This document shows, piece after piece, positions 34,839 through 45,551 of a stretch of 64,000 nt of DNA. The notes under the pieces are model-generated. The model did not search any database, was not told the DNA's origin, and was given only the letters and a program-made list of their open reading frames with translations. The translations under genes were made by a program, and so were the position numbers. Positions within the stretch are counted from its first letter, which is position 1; every line of letters starts with the position of its first letter. The stretch spans positions 124,001 to 188,000 of the forward strand of contig CAJZBQ010000048.1 of NCBI GenBank assembly GCA_914767885.1, read 5' to 3'. This stretch comes from Blepharisma stoltei (lineage: Eukaryota; Ciliophora; Heterotrichea; Heterotrichida; Blepharismidae).

Positions 34839-36695
34839 GGGTGAATAGCGACTATAATGAGAAAAAAGATATGATGGTCTATGATACCATTTTTAAGCAG
34901 CAAATTATTTAATATTAGAAATAAGCTAATAAAATAAATATAACTAGTAGATAAGAGATCTAATACCTAGGAAAAACTTTTACTTTTTGCCTAGTAATAA
35001 AATATACATATTATTTTTGAAATTTCTAAAATAATTGATAAAATTATACACTTAAAATTTTAGCTCTATTTAAAGAGCTTAATGCGTCAATCTATCTAAA
35101 AAATAATAGATTGAGCTAATAGTTTACTTCTAACTTCCCTCCTCTGTAAGGAAGCATAAAACAATTGGCTCAATCATGGAGAGTTTAAGCTAGGTTATTG
35201 AAAGTCAGGCGCTAGTCATATTGGAGACCCCCGTACGGGAGGTTCTACAGCTTTTCGACTCCAGCTCAGAGGGTCTGTATCACTTCCGGTACCTTCTGTT
35301 TCCTCCTTGCAGATTCAGTCTTGAGTGCTTATGGATTTCTGCTGCTACTGGCGATTTGAGAAGCTTGATTCCAAGATCCTTGGAGTCTACGGGGGTCGAA
35401 GTGCCTTCCTTTGACAGCTACAGGAAAAGACTTCTCTCCTGTGGCATAGGCCAAAACCTCAGTTTCTCGGTAGAGGAATGTCCATGGGTACTCGGATCCA
35501 AAAAGACTTTGTTGATCGCCTCCATTTCCAACAACAGGAAAGCAGCCAAAACCTATCCGGATACACATTTCTTGAGCCTACACTTGATTCTTATCTCTGA
35601 ATCCGTCCTAGTTCGCCGTAGCCATAAGGCTTGGACTGCTACGCCAAGAGAGCAGGCTGCAACACATGTCGACATTTTAATGTATGGCTCAATCACGGAG
35701 AGAAACTAAGTTTTATATATAAATCATTGAGTTTTTTTTTAAAATTTAATTTAGATTCAATTTGTAAAAATTGGAATTAATTTGTGAAATTTATGTTTTA
35801 GAATGCAAGCTTTGCAAAAGATTTTTATTAAAATAAATATCACATATGCATTAAAATATTGTTATATAAAAATGATTATATTAAAAAGCTTTTTGCTCTT
35901 CAGGAGGTGGTATTTTTCCAATGGTTTTGATCTCTTACGAAGAGGGAATAAGAATTTTGTCTAGAATCATAGACTAGAAATAATTTTATCTTAATTTTGT
36001 AAATATTTCACTAGATAAATAATCTGTTAAAAGACTTACGATTTTAAAATATATCTTATATTTAATTAATTGATATATTGATTCAATTAAATTAGATCTT
36101 TAATTTAAAAATTTTAACGTTTATATTTTTATCAAAGAAAGGGTTACATAATCCGAATTTAATAAAGCAAATTTTGCTTATTTTAAAATTAATATAATAT
36201 CTTTTTTTTGCTCACAAATGCATTTTGATAGTTTGTAATACCGAATGAGAAAAAATGGATTTCATGAATTAATTATATAATTTAATGAGAAGTTATAATT
36301 TTTTCAGAAAGTATAAAGATAGTAAAATTAATCAAATTAATAGATAAATAGATACACCAACTAATTATTTTCCTATTTTAATGTTAATCACAGCATTATA
36401 GATCTGTGCTTTACTCATTGCTTTGCTAGCGAAAAAGTCATTTTAAAATTAAAATAATTAACCCATGAAAGCTTTTTTTTGTTTTAATTAAAGAAGGAAC
36501 AAGAAGACTTAAGCAAAGCATTTAAATACTATATTTATTTATCATATAGTTAGAAAGGTATTTCTCAAGGGCTCAAGTTTCTATGATAGTTTTAATAGTT
36601 CATCCTCTAAAAGAATGCATTATTATATCATATAATTATAAATCATAATAATGTTCTCAAATTTTATTTACCACAAAGGACTATCTAATTTTATC
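34839..36695. other. Spacer with a repeat-flanked island (35167-35703) and a degraded MITE
   Basis: A GC-richer block is flanked by near-identical direct repeats GGCTCAATCAYGGAGAG at 35167 and 35686 (519 bp apart). Its long open frame (35221-35709) starts on a non-ATG codon and matches nothing known. About 35740-35960 carries a reversed, decayed MITE (TTTTTCCAATGGTTTTG end). The rest is AT-rich with no gene. Confidence 0.45.
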
Positions 36696-38789
36696 TTAAA
36701 ATTCTGCATGCCCAGGCCACCGAGGAAATGGAATTGTGTCGCGAATATTTTCAACTCCTGTGACCATCATAATTAGCCTTTCAAACCCTAATCCAAACCC
36801 TGCATGTGGGACTGATCCAAATTTCCTTACTCTCTTCCTCCAAGAGCGACGTTGTCATTTATTTAATAGAAACTTTTTCCTCGGATTTTCATCATAACTT
36901 TTTCTTCATGAGACAATTGCTCGAAAAAAAAAGATAAAATTCTATCAAAGCAAAAAAATTTGGACTAAAAAACCAAAAAAGTCAGAAAATTGAGGCGCGA
37001 GTGAGCAAAAACATTGGGAAAATCTAAAAAAAATAACTGCTCTGTGAGCAAGCAAAATAATTTTAGGGAGGAGTTAAGTCTCTGTACCACCAATATTTTT
37101 CTTTATCTAAATTTTTGAACTCTAAATTCTTATCCAGCTGCTCAAGCCTGTCTTCTCTAGCGCTTCCCCCTATAACTTCTCCTATTTTTGGTACCAAAAT
37201 ATCCATTGCTTGCACAGTTTTGTCATCATCATTAGCCTTCATATAAAACGCTTTGAGGACTTTAGGATAATTGCACACTATGACGGGCCCTTTTATTATT
37301 TCTTCAGATATATATCTTTCATGCTCTGAGTTTAGGTCATCCCCTCAGTTTGGAATAATTTTAAACTGATCCAAAAGGTCTGACCATCCCAAATAAATTG
37401 CTTACCATACTGGCCAGCGCGCTTCTAACTCGGCACGATGCCGTTGCCCTTGCCTAATTCAACTTCTCTGGGAGTTCCGCCTAAGGATTACCTTCCTCGA
37501 ATGTGCTAAGAGGTAAAACTCTGAGTCTTTTACACTGTGGAACATTGCCTCTAGTTGTCCCCAAATTTAAACCGCTATTTTTGTACAGAAGTTGTTGGGA
37601 GAAAACCCAACCCCATAAATAAAATTCCATAAGGAAGTGAAAATTAGCAAAATTAATTTCTCCATTTCATTATGTTATAATTTTAAACTGTTTTTTTGCT
37701 TTTCTGTATTATATTGATAGCGTCTGTATACGAAATCCTTTCAAACGGCCTTTCTATAACGTTTCTCAATCTTAGAATCAGCCCTTTTTCAACAAATTTA
37801 TCAAAAAATTCTAAATCCCCCGCACAATTTTCTAAAGCATATTTTATGCAAAATTTCAAATAGCTTTCAGAGCACTCAATATTTTCTTCAAGCCCAGCCC
37901 ATGCCATTTCAGGCTCAATCATTCAAAATTCTGCCAAATGTCTTGTAGTATGAGAATTTTCTGCCCTAAATGTTGGTCCAAATGTATATACATCAGACAA
38001 TGCACAACAATAAGTTTCTACATTAAGTTGTCCTGAGCACGTAAGAAAAGCTGGTTTTCCGAAAAAATCTTCAGAGTTGCCTTCTTTTTTCTCAGATGAG
38101 AGCTTAAAAAGCTCTCCCGCACCTTCACAGTCGCTAGCAGTGATGATCGGGGTTTGGATATAAAGGAATCCTCTTGAATTAAAAAATGAATGTGTAGCAA
38201 AAGCTAAAGCGTTCCTCACTCGGGAGACGGCACCAATTAAATTGGTTCTTGATCTTAAATGAGCTTTTTCTCTTAAAAATTCAGGTGTATGAGTTTTCTT
38301 GGAAATTGGGTACTCTGACTGGTCGCAGTCTCCAATAATAGAAAATGAATGCTTCTCTGGGTCTTCTATTTGAATTTCAACACTTTGGCCTTTTCCTGGG
38401 CTTTTTATTACTAAACCTTTGCAGGAAACTGAAATTCCAGTCCCTTTGAGTTTATTGAAATCTGGGAAAGAACTATTGACGACAACTTGTATCCCTTTGA
38501 CGGAAGAGCCATCATTTACTTCAATAAATGCAAATGATCCACCGCCTTGGACTCTAACTGTTCTTGCTCAGCCTTTAATGGTAATAATTTGTCCAATCAA
38601 ATCTGAATGATTTAATACATAGTCTACCCTATATCTACCTCCTGTGCCTGTAGGTACAATAAACTGCTTATTCATTTTTAGAAGATCTGGCTTAGATTCC
38701 AATTTAGATTGTGTTGATTCTTCCAATGTTGAAAATTGTCTAGATAATTGAGATTTTATAAATGATGGGGTTAATTTTTTTCTTATCAC
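36696..38789 (-). CDS. NARS2: Asparaginyl-tRNA synthetase, bacterial/mitochondrial type; two IESs, one apparent 1-nt frameshift
   Basis: Charges tRNA-Asn. The N-terminus [20 protein letters not shown] looks like a mitochondrial presequence. An OB-fold anticodon domain ([15 protein letters not shown]) is followed by the class II core: [20 protein letters not shown] (motif 2) and [20 protein letters not shown] (motif 3). After removing 36828-37074 and 37355-37676 one base is left over. An A7 run at 37691-37697 needs to be A6 to read IIQKSKKQFKIIPNWGDDL as in homologs. That is either a homopolymer sequencing error or a real lesion. About 507 aa. Confidence 0.9.
36828..37074. mobile_element. IES 11: 247 bp in NARS, diverged MITE relative
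   Basis: TA-bounded (36828-36829, 37075-37076). The right end GGGAGGAGT and the left-end complement recall the main MITE TIRs, with degraded GTGAGCAAGCAAAA inside. Excision joins WWYRDL to [12 protein letters not shown], exactly the conserved AsnRS sequence. Confidence 0.88.
37355..37676. mobile_element. IES 12: 322-bp insertion with 14-bp direct repeat
   Basis: ATAATTTTAAACTG occurs at 37355-37368 and 37677-37690. There is no TIR, and the body is GC-richer than the flanks. It resembles the other long-repeat, TIR-less insertions at 3.5 and 29.7 kb. Confidence 0.8.
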
Positions 38790-38956
38790 AAATTAAAAAT
38801 ATATAGTTGCAAAATTTGAGAATAAAAATGTAATTTAATTATAAAATTTATGTAGGCCACTAATGCATAAAAATTAAATAGAATTAGCAAAATTTTAATT
38901 ATAACTGTAATTTGAATACAATTTAATTTTTTTTTCGCTCAAAAGAGTTTAATTTT

Positions 38957-39142
38957 CTAACAAAGTAGAATTTTCCCAAAATATTTGCCTATGAAGAAAG
39001 AAGTTAGATGCTTGATTTCAGGATCAATATGATCTTTGGAAATGTTGATTATGTCTCCCTTTACTTCTTTTTTGACACCTCCTTTATCAATTTTTGGACC
39101 ACGGGTGAGTTTAAAGAAATTCAGAGTTGCTCTGCGAAGCAT
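38957..39142 (-). pseudogene. Truncated copy of the mL54-like N-terminus
   Basis: Reads MLRRATLNFFKLTRGPKIDK..., about 70 percent identical to the N-terminus of the gene at 26311. It includes DIINISKDHIDPEIK and loses similarity exactly where IES 8 sits in the intact gene. It lacks the EYPxWL part. Confidence 0.8.
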
Positions 39143-39199
39143 TTTTTGTAATTTATATAATTCAAGAGAAAAATAATGAAAGTTTTGAGCGTTGTGGTA

Positions 39200-39535
39200 T
39201 CGAATCTATGCATTGAAAACTGTATTTTTGTTTGTGTGTTTGTAAGGAATATGCAGAGTTAAGAATTCAAGTGCTTGAATATTATAAGCATACTTTTTAT
39301 TGAGGGATTTGCATAAGATAGTAATTTTTTGCTACCTTTAAGAGCATGGACTTTACATCGCCAGTTAGAAATTATTAGTGCTTTTCATAGAAATTATCTA
39401 CAGCAGCAGGATGAAGAGAAACTAAGGAAAAATGAGACTTTTTAATTTCGAAGCACCTATTAAAAGATTCCATAATATGAATTTGCCAGCACATAGAGAA
39501 AAGTTGGAAAAATTTAGTAGGTCTATTTGAGATTC
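39200..39535 (+). pseudogene. Decayed copy of the VAC14 C-terminus
   Basis: Frameshifted matches to the intact gene: EYAELRIQVLEYYKHTF, then RQLEIISAFHRNYLQQQDEE, then FHNMNLPAHREKL. In-frame TAA and TAG codons and a lost T at the FFLLP run break it. It lies head-to-head with the mL54 fragment, like the intact pair, but the main body of VAC14 is missing. It has no IES at the IES 7 position, which helps place that junction. Confidence 0.8.
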
Positions 39536-39635
39536 GATTAATTATTCCTCTCTGCTTAATAGTTTGATAAATAACCTATTATATAAATTTTACCTTTTTT
39601 AAATATGAGTATTGATTTATTATATAATTATTTAA

Positions 39636-39847
39636 TATAGGGCCTTCCTATAGATGGCGCGCAATGCGCCATCACCGGGCCATGTCGGGAGAGGGTTCTC
39701 CAAGAGGAATGGTTCCACGTATGGAAACCCTCTTTTTCCACGAGCCAAAAAGAGGGTTCCACACGTGGAACCATTCCTCGTGGAGAACCCTCTCCCGACA
39801 TGGCCCGGTGATGGCGCATTGCGCGCCATCTATAGGAAGGCCCTATA
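39636..39847. mobile_element. 212-bp near-perfect palindrome
   Basis: Arms run TATAGGGCCTTCCTATAGAT... inward to a short loop near 39740, with only a few mismatches. Ends are TATA on both sides, so TA-bounded excision is possible. A small second palindrome, GATGGCGCGCAATGCGCCATC without its last base, is nested in each arm and recurs at 54018-54038. Confidence 0.85.
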
Positions 39848-41094
39848 TATTATTTTACTCAAAATGTTGAAACTTTCATACTTTATTTATAAATTATGAA
39901 AGATAAGAGACTTAGGTGCATCGAATACAATTAGATGAGATTATTTATATAGAAATTTTTTAATATCTTTTTTTTCTCATGGATGCATTATAATTATATG
40001 ATGGCCTGAATGAGGAGAAAAAGATTTGAGTATTAATATAATTTTTAGAGCAGAAATTCCCTTTAATAATTGTTTCTTAATAGATTGTTTAAATATCTAT
40101 AATGTTTTTATTTTTGCATAAGAAAAGCTTTCCTTTTTTCTGACTTAAAAAAAAGGATATCATGAACTATGATATAATTTTATAAATAGATAAGTTGATT
40201 TATAATTGCAATAAAATAATTAATAAGCATGATGAATTGATTAGCTAAGAAAATCTTCTTATTATTTATTATATGAAAGAAAATTTTTAATTTTTTCAAT
40301 TTTAAAAATATGGATAAATGAATTAAGGAAAACTTGTAATATTTTTGAAAATTCTAAAATAATAAATCAATTATATCTAAAACATAATTCTAACTTTAGT
40401 TGTGCTTAAAAAGAAGCATAAAGTCATTTAAAAAAACAAATAAAAAGATTTGCAAATCGATAAATTTATCACTTAAATGAGGCAAAATTACTTCTCACAA
40501 AATTGTTATATTTTATCCCTAGTATAACGTTCCAAATATAGATTTCAAAGTCTTGCTTATAATTAAGTGCTTACCTACTCCTCTGTGAGCTAACCAAAAA
40601 ATATTATTTGCTCACAGAGGTTTTTATATATAAATTTTATAGTGCACAATTTAAAAAAAATTCCACAATTCGCAATTATTGGAGAGCAAAAATAAATTAT
40701 TTATGTTTTAAATGCAAGCTGTTTAAGATTCAACAGTATTATCTAGATATTTCATTATAATCACTATCACTTATATATCAAAATATTTTTTATGAAAAAT
40801 TTTTTATATTAAAAAATTTTTTTTTTCCTCACAGATGATTATTAGCCCCAAAAAAATTTTTCCAATGGTTTTGTTCAATAAAAGACGGGTGGAGTTAGGG
40901 AAAAAATTTTGTTTATCTTTTAATTATAAACAATTTTTACTCTCATAAAGAAAGGAATCAGAATGATAAAGCAATAATAATTTTCTGTCAGTTTTTCAAA
41001 ATAGATTGCAAATACCTTATGATTTCTCCTGAAAGGTACTTGTAAGTCTTAGATATTATATTTATCTCAGATATGGTAATAATTAAAGCCTGAT
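39848..41094. other. AT-rich spacer containing a reversed MITE copy
   Basis: No genes up to eS17. Copy I of the MITE family is at 40576-40897. Confidence 0.45.
40576..40897. mobile_element. MITE copy I, reverse orientation
   Basis: Left end CTACTCCTCTGTGAGC, right end GGGTGGAGTTAGG, and the interior reads ATCACTTATATATCAAAATA, the complement of the family interior. Partly decayed. Confidence 0.75.
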
Positions 41095-41783
41095 ATGGGT
41101 CGAGTAAGAACAAAAACAGTCAAAAAAGCTGCAAGAGCGATTGTTGAAAAGTTTTACGCAAGAATGACTGCCGATTTCCACATAAATAAAAGGATTTGTG
41201 ATGAATTCGCCGTAATTCAAACCAAAGGACTGAGAAATAAAATTGCAGGCTATGCCACACATCTTATGAAAAGAATCCAAAAGGGTCCCGTAAGAGGAAT
41301 TTCGCTATTTCCTCCCTTTAAATTGGAACAAAACATCGGTAACTTTTGCATTTTTGGATACTTTAACCCTCTTTAAACTGTAAATAGGAAAATTTTATGT
41401 AGAATGCTATTTAAATAGTTTCCTCAACTAACTTTTTTATTTAATTCTTCATAAAATTAAATTAAAGTTCAAAGCATATGCTCAATTTATATTTATTTTT
41501 TGTAGATAATAAATCTTTTTTATATATAGAAGCATTTAAAATATAATTTTTGTTGTAAAAAACAAATTAATCTCTTAAATTGGAGAGGGATCTTTTGTTC
41601 CAATTTAAAGGGGGCGGAGTAAAGATACAAGAGGAAGAAAGAGAAAAGAAGCTTGATTATATTCCAGAGCGTTCAATTGTGAGCACAAAGGAAATCAGAG
41701 TGGATGCAGCCACACTTGAGCTGCTGAAAGCTTTAGATTTAGCTGAACTTCCCAATATTAAGGTGGAAGAGCCAAAGCAATAA
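41095..41783 (+). CDS. RPS17: Ribosomal protein eS17, split by one IES
   Basis: Cytosolic small-subunit protein. [31 protein letters not shown] and [20 protein letters not shown] are near-identical to eS17. Removing 314 bp at TA (41306-41619) joins VRGISL to [16 protein letters not shown], as in all eS17 proteins, giving 124 codons plus stop. An essential gene split this way in the germline is a strong proof of elimination. Confidence 0.96.
41306..41619. mobile_element. IES 13: 314-bp TIR element in eS17
   Basis: TA at 41306-41307 and 41620-41621. TIRs include CCCTTTAAATTGGAACAAAA on the left and its complement on the right (41593-41613), followed by partial inverted similarity further inside. 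Confidence 0.93.
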
Positions 41784-41993
41784 TAAAATTGAAAGATCTT
41801 TGAAAATAAAATAGTTTTATGCTGAGGAGTATCTTTTCATCTAAGATTTCAATTAACTAAAGAAAATTTGTTAGAGATTCCCAAAACTTATTTAATTTCA
41901 CTTTCCTATAGGGTCAAAATAGAGAATTATAAAAATAAAAATATCAATATTAATTATAATTATAAATAATTTGTTCAAGAAATTATATTACAA

Positions 41994-43372
41994 ATGAGCC
42001 AAATACCGCCTTCAGCCCCTTCTCAAGAGCAACATAGTATACCTCAACCAAGCAACCCTTTCTTAAACCCTTTTATTCCACACTCTCTTCCGAGATCCTT
42101 CACTGAGATTGATTCAAAAGGTATCTCTGATAAAGGACCTGCAAGAATATTAGAGCTTCCAAGAGCAGCTCCATCATCTTTCCAGCCTTCTGCAAACGCG
42201 TCTAATCCTTTTCTTCCACCTCCAGCCAACTCTTCTAACTCTGGAATTACTGATCCATCATCTAATCCGATACAACAAGCGAGCCTAATATCAAAATCAT
42301 CGCAAATAATTTTAAAAAAAGAAAGTACACAAGTTCAATTTCAAAATACTAACCCGACTGAAAATCAAGCAAAAAATTCTATAGAACTAAACTGCCCTAT
42401 TTGCTATGAAAAATATGGGGCTACCAGCAATATTCCTAAAGTTCTATATTGTGGCCATTCTGTATGTGAACAATGCTTGAACAAAATCCGCTTAGAAGCA
42501 AATAAAATAATTTGTCCATTTTGCTCATGCCGAGAAAGACGCCATTTTGCTGCAATTCCTATTAACTATGCTTTATTTGGGATAATTGGAGAGAATAAGC
42601 CGCTTTATGTTTGCAAAGATCATCAAAAAGAAATTGGCTTGCTTTGCAAAGATGATTATAGGCTACTTTGTATTAGCTGCATGGTAGAACACAATAAACA
42701 TGAAGTTGTATAGTTAATTGGGGCCTTTTTAGCCACCAACAAACTGGCTAATTGGTTTCAAAAAACTTCCTATTCCATCTAGAAACTGCTATAATAGGCT
42801 ACTGGTTGCAATTGTTTACTGGTGGTTAAAAAGGCCTGATAAAGATACTTTTAGATGACCCATTCGTTTTAGAATTAGCAGATAAGAAAAAGCAAGAAAT
42901 CGAGCAGCTGAAATTTGAAATTCAAGGAAAGCTTAAGTATTGTGTAGAGGTTTTTGCAAAACTTGAAGAAGATCATAAGCGTATTGCAACTCCGCTAAAG
43001 AATAATTTAAATCTGCTTGAGAGGACTAGGAATAAATTATTTAATCTTATTGAAAAAGCTTCAAGAAAGGTGATAGAAGAAAAAAATAAGAATGGAAATG
43101 AGGCATTGATAAGAAATAATGTGTTAAGAGACACTTATATTGCATCAAAAAACAAATACTTAAAAAGATTTGAAAAAATTAGTGAACTATCTGAGGAATT
43201 TGGTAAGTTATCAATTGCCCAACAAATCAATAGCGAAATGGAAATATATAAAGAAGAGTTTGCCATGCCTAGAACAGAAGATATTGAGGAATTTGAAGTA
43301 GAATTAATGGAGCCTGTTGATTACGAAGCAGAAATTTTAAAAAACTTCACTGAATTGCTAAAAATTAATTAA
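41994..43372 (+). CDS. RING and B-box zinc-finger protein (TRIM-like), split by one IES
   Basis: 415 codons plus stop after removing 131 bp at 42709-42839. The first ~130 residues are Pro/Ser/Asn-rich and disordered. The RING finger reads CPICYEKYG...CGHSVCEQCL...CPFC. A B-box-like finger follows: CKDHQKEIGLLCKDD...CISCMVEHNKH. After the IES a coiled coil starts (ADKKKQEIEQLKFEIQGKL). RING, B-box, coiled coil is the tripartite order of TRIM E3 ubiquitin ligases; substrate unknown. The join EV-VKILLDDPFVLELA keeps frame. Confidence 0.85.
42709..42839. mobile_element. IES 14: 131-bp TIR element
   Basis: TA-bounded (42709-42710, 42840-42841). Inverted ends share GGCCTTTTTAGCCACCA on the left with GGCCTTTTTAACCACCA read from the right. 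The shortest IES confirmed here by gene structure. Confidence 0.9.
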
Positions 43373-43481
43373 CTTAATGAAAAGTTTCTTTTCGATGTAT
43401 TTATCAACATTATAAATCTATCAAACTTTTTTACAGTTTTCTGCCTAATATTATGCACTCGCCAGAAAAATTTACTTAAAT

Positions 43482-44870
43482 ATGGACCCATTATCTGATC
43501 CCTTAGGCGATCGTTTCATGAAAGATGTGAAACCTCCAATTCACAGGCCAATTTCCCACGAATTGCTTTTCCCATCAGACGGGAACGGAAAGCCTTCATA
43601 TAAAGCCCTGAAATCTCATTTCCAAAGAGAAGGCCGCATTGCGAAGACAGATGCTCTTCAGCTGATCGACATCGCTACCAATATATTCAGATCAGAAGAA
43701 AACCTACTATTCCTTCAAGATCCCGTCACTATTGTCGGAGACATACACGGACAACTATACGATATGTTTAAGATGTTTGAAATTGGTGGAAACCCAGAGA
43801 ACACAAAATACCTGTTTCTCGGCGATTACGTAGATCGTGGAGTTTATTCAATAGAAGTTGTTTTTCTACTGTATGCGATCAAAATAAATTTCCCACAGAC
43901 TTTTTATATGATCAGAGGAAATCATGAATGCCGCCAGATGACGACCTATTTCAACTTCAGGACTGAGTGCATTTATAAGTATGATATAGAGGTATATGAT
44001 AGGATAATGGAAAGCTTTGACTGTATTCCGATCTCTTGCTTAATAAATCGGAAGTTTTTAGCATTACATGGAGGTATTTCGCCAGAGCTTAGGACAATTG
44101 AAGACTTGACAAGACTCAATAGGTTTGTGGAGCCTCCAAAGCAAGGACTTTATTGTGATATTTTGTGATCAGACCCAGTAGACACCCCAGATGGAAGATT
44201 ACCTGAAGGGTGGAGGAAAAACGAAGTAAGAGGATGCAGTTTTTATTTTGGAAACGATGTAATGAACAATTTTTTGAAGCGAAATGATTTAATTTCAGTA
44301 ATCCGAGGCCATGAGGCTCAGCCTGATGGCTTTAAAATGCATAGGTGAAACGGAAATAACGAGTTCCCAGCAGTAATTACCATTTTTTCTGCACCTAATT
44401 ATTGTGATTCTTACAACAATAAAGGAGCAATAATTAAATTTGACAACAATACCCTGAATATTCAGCAATATAACTATAATCAGCATCCTTATATGCTGCC
44501 AAACTTTATGGATGTTTTCACGTGGAGTGTACCTTTTATCCTTGCAAAAGTGGTTGATATTTTTTCAGTCATTTTGAAAAATCAGCAAGGGGAAATGGTC
44601 ATAATAGACGAAAAATCAACAACGAGGTTCCAGGAGCTTGAGGATTCGGTTTCTGAGCAAAAAATTGGAAATAATAAAAATAAAAAATCAGTCGCAGAAA
44701 TCATGAGGCTGTTTCAAGCTTTGAGAGAAGGAATCAAGCCTGATTCAATAGAAAACTTCAGAGGATATAGAAGTCAAGCACCGTTGAGTATTATAGTGAG
44801 AGAGAAAACGGAGTTAGAAAGCTTAATTGAGTTGTTCGCTCAAGCAAGAGCTTTAGAAATGAGAAGCTAA
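43482..44870 (+). CDS. CNA: Calcineurin A, Ca/calmodulin-dependent Ser/Thr phosphatase catalytic subunit
   Basis: 462 aa, no IES. The metal-binding and catalytic motifs are complete: GDIHGQ, GDYVDRG, RGNHECR, and the LHGG region ALHGGISPE. The calcineurin B-binding helix LPNFMDVFTWSVPFILAKV is highly conserved, followed by a calmodulin-binding-like segment (KKSVAEIMRLFQALREG) and a short tail. Two UGA codons are read as Trp at positions conserved in the family (LW-SDP at 44166; HRWNGN near 44347). Acts in Ca signalling together with calmodulin and calcineurin B. Confidence 0.96.
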
Positions 44871-45551
44871 AAAAATTAAATGAAATTAAAATTTATGATA
44901 ATTTATTATCTGAAAATTTAAAGCACGGCAGCTGGATAGAAATTTGAATTATCCTTTAGTAAGATAATTGGTGAGAAATAATATAAAGTAAAGGGTTTAT
45001 GCAAATAATTTTTTTAATATTTTAACACTAAATTAGAGTGTCTAAGATGATATTAAAATATAAAGGTCTAGCTGAAAGTAGTTCTTTTAGAGATAGCTGT
45101 GCTTCTTTAGTTTTACCTTTTTTGCACATTAACCCTCCTCTAGACTAAGCTGCTTCTAATATATTAGATCATCATGCTCAAATTGCTCCTTGAACTTCGG
45201 CCAAGATTGGTTCTATCCGGCGCTGGCTCTACGTGTACCTTCTTTTGCAGCCTTTATAGAGTTTTATAAGAAGGATGCTTATTGGTAAACACCTGAAAAA
45301 AGTTATATAAAAATAACTACTTTGATAAATATTTAGCATTCTAATCGCTATGCGATTAAAAGGCTAAATCAATAGGTTTAAAGGCATTATGAGCTAGAAA
45401 AAAATTTCTGAAGCAATCAGATGAATCTTTTGATCCACTAAGGAAGCATTGACTTTCTTTATACATTGGATAGCCTAGTGTTAAACGCTAAAACTTTGCA
45501 AAACAAAAAAAATTAAAAAAGGGCAAATTATTATACTTTTCTTTATGATAG
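44871..45551. other. Convergent 3' spacer with a slightly GC-richer block
   Basis: 681 bp between the 3' ends of calcineurin A and the receptor gene. A block at ~45060-45260 is less AT-rich but matches nothing recognised. Confidence 0.4.

Noticed and set aside
35221-35709. 162-aa ORF in the 35-kb island
   Set aside because: It starts at a non-ATG codon, shows no recognisable domain, and lies between direct repeats; left as unclassified island.
39628-39899. Four overlapping ORFs of 63-81 aa around 39.7 kb
   Set aside because: They are mirror readings of the 212-bp palindrome on both strands.
44162-44168. In-frame TGA codons as stops, making several genes look truncated (calcineurin A, BUD13, PH gene, VAC14)
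   Set aside because: They fall at conserved Trp positions and the frames continue with family sequence on the far side, so UGA encodes Trp here.
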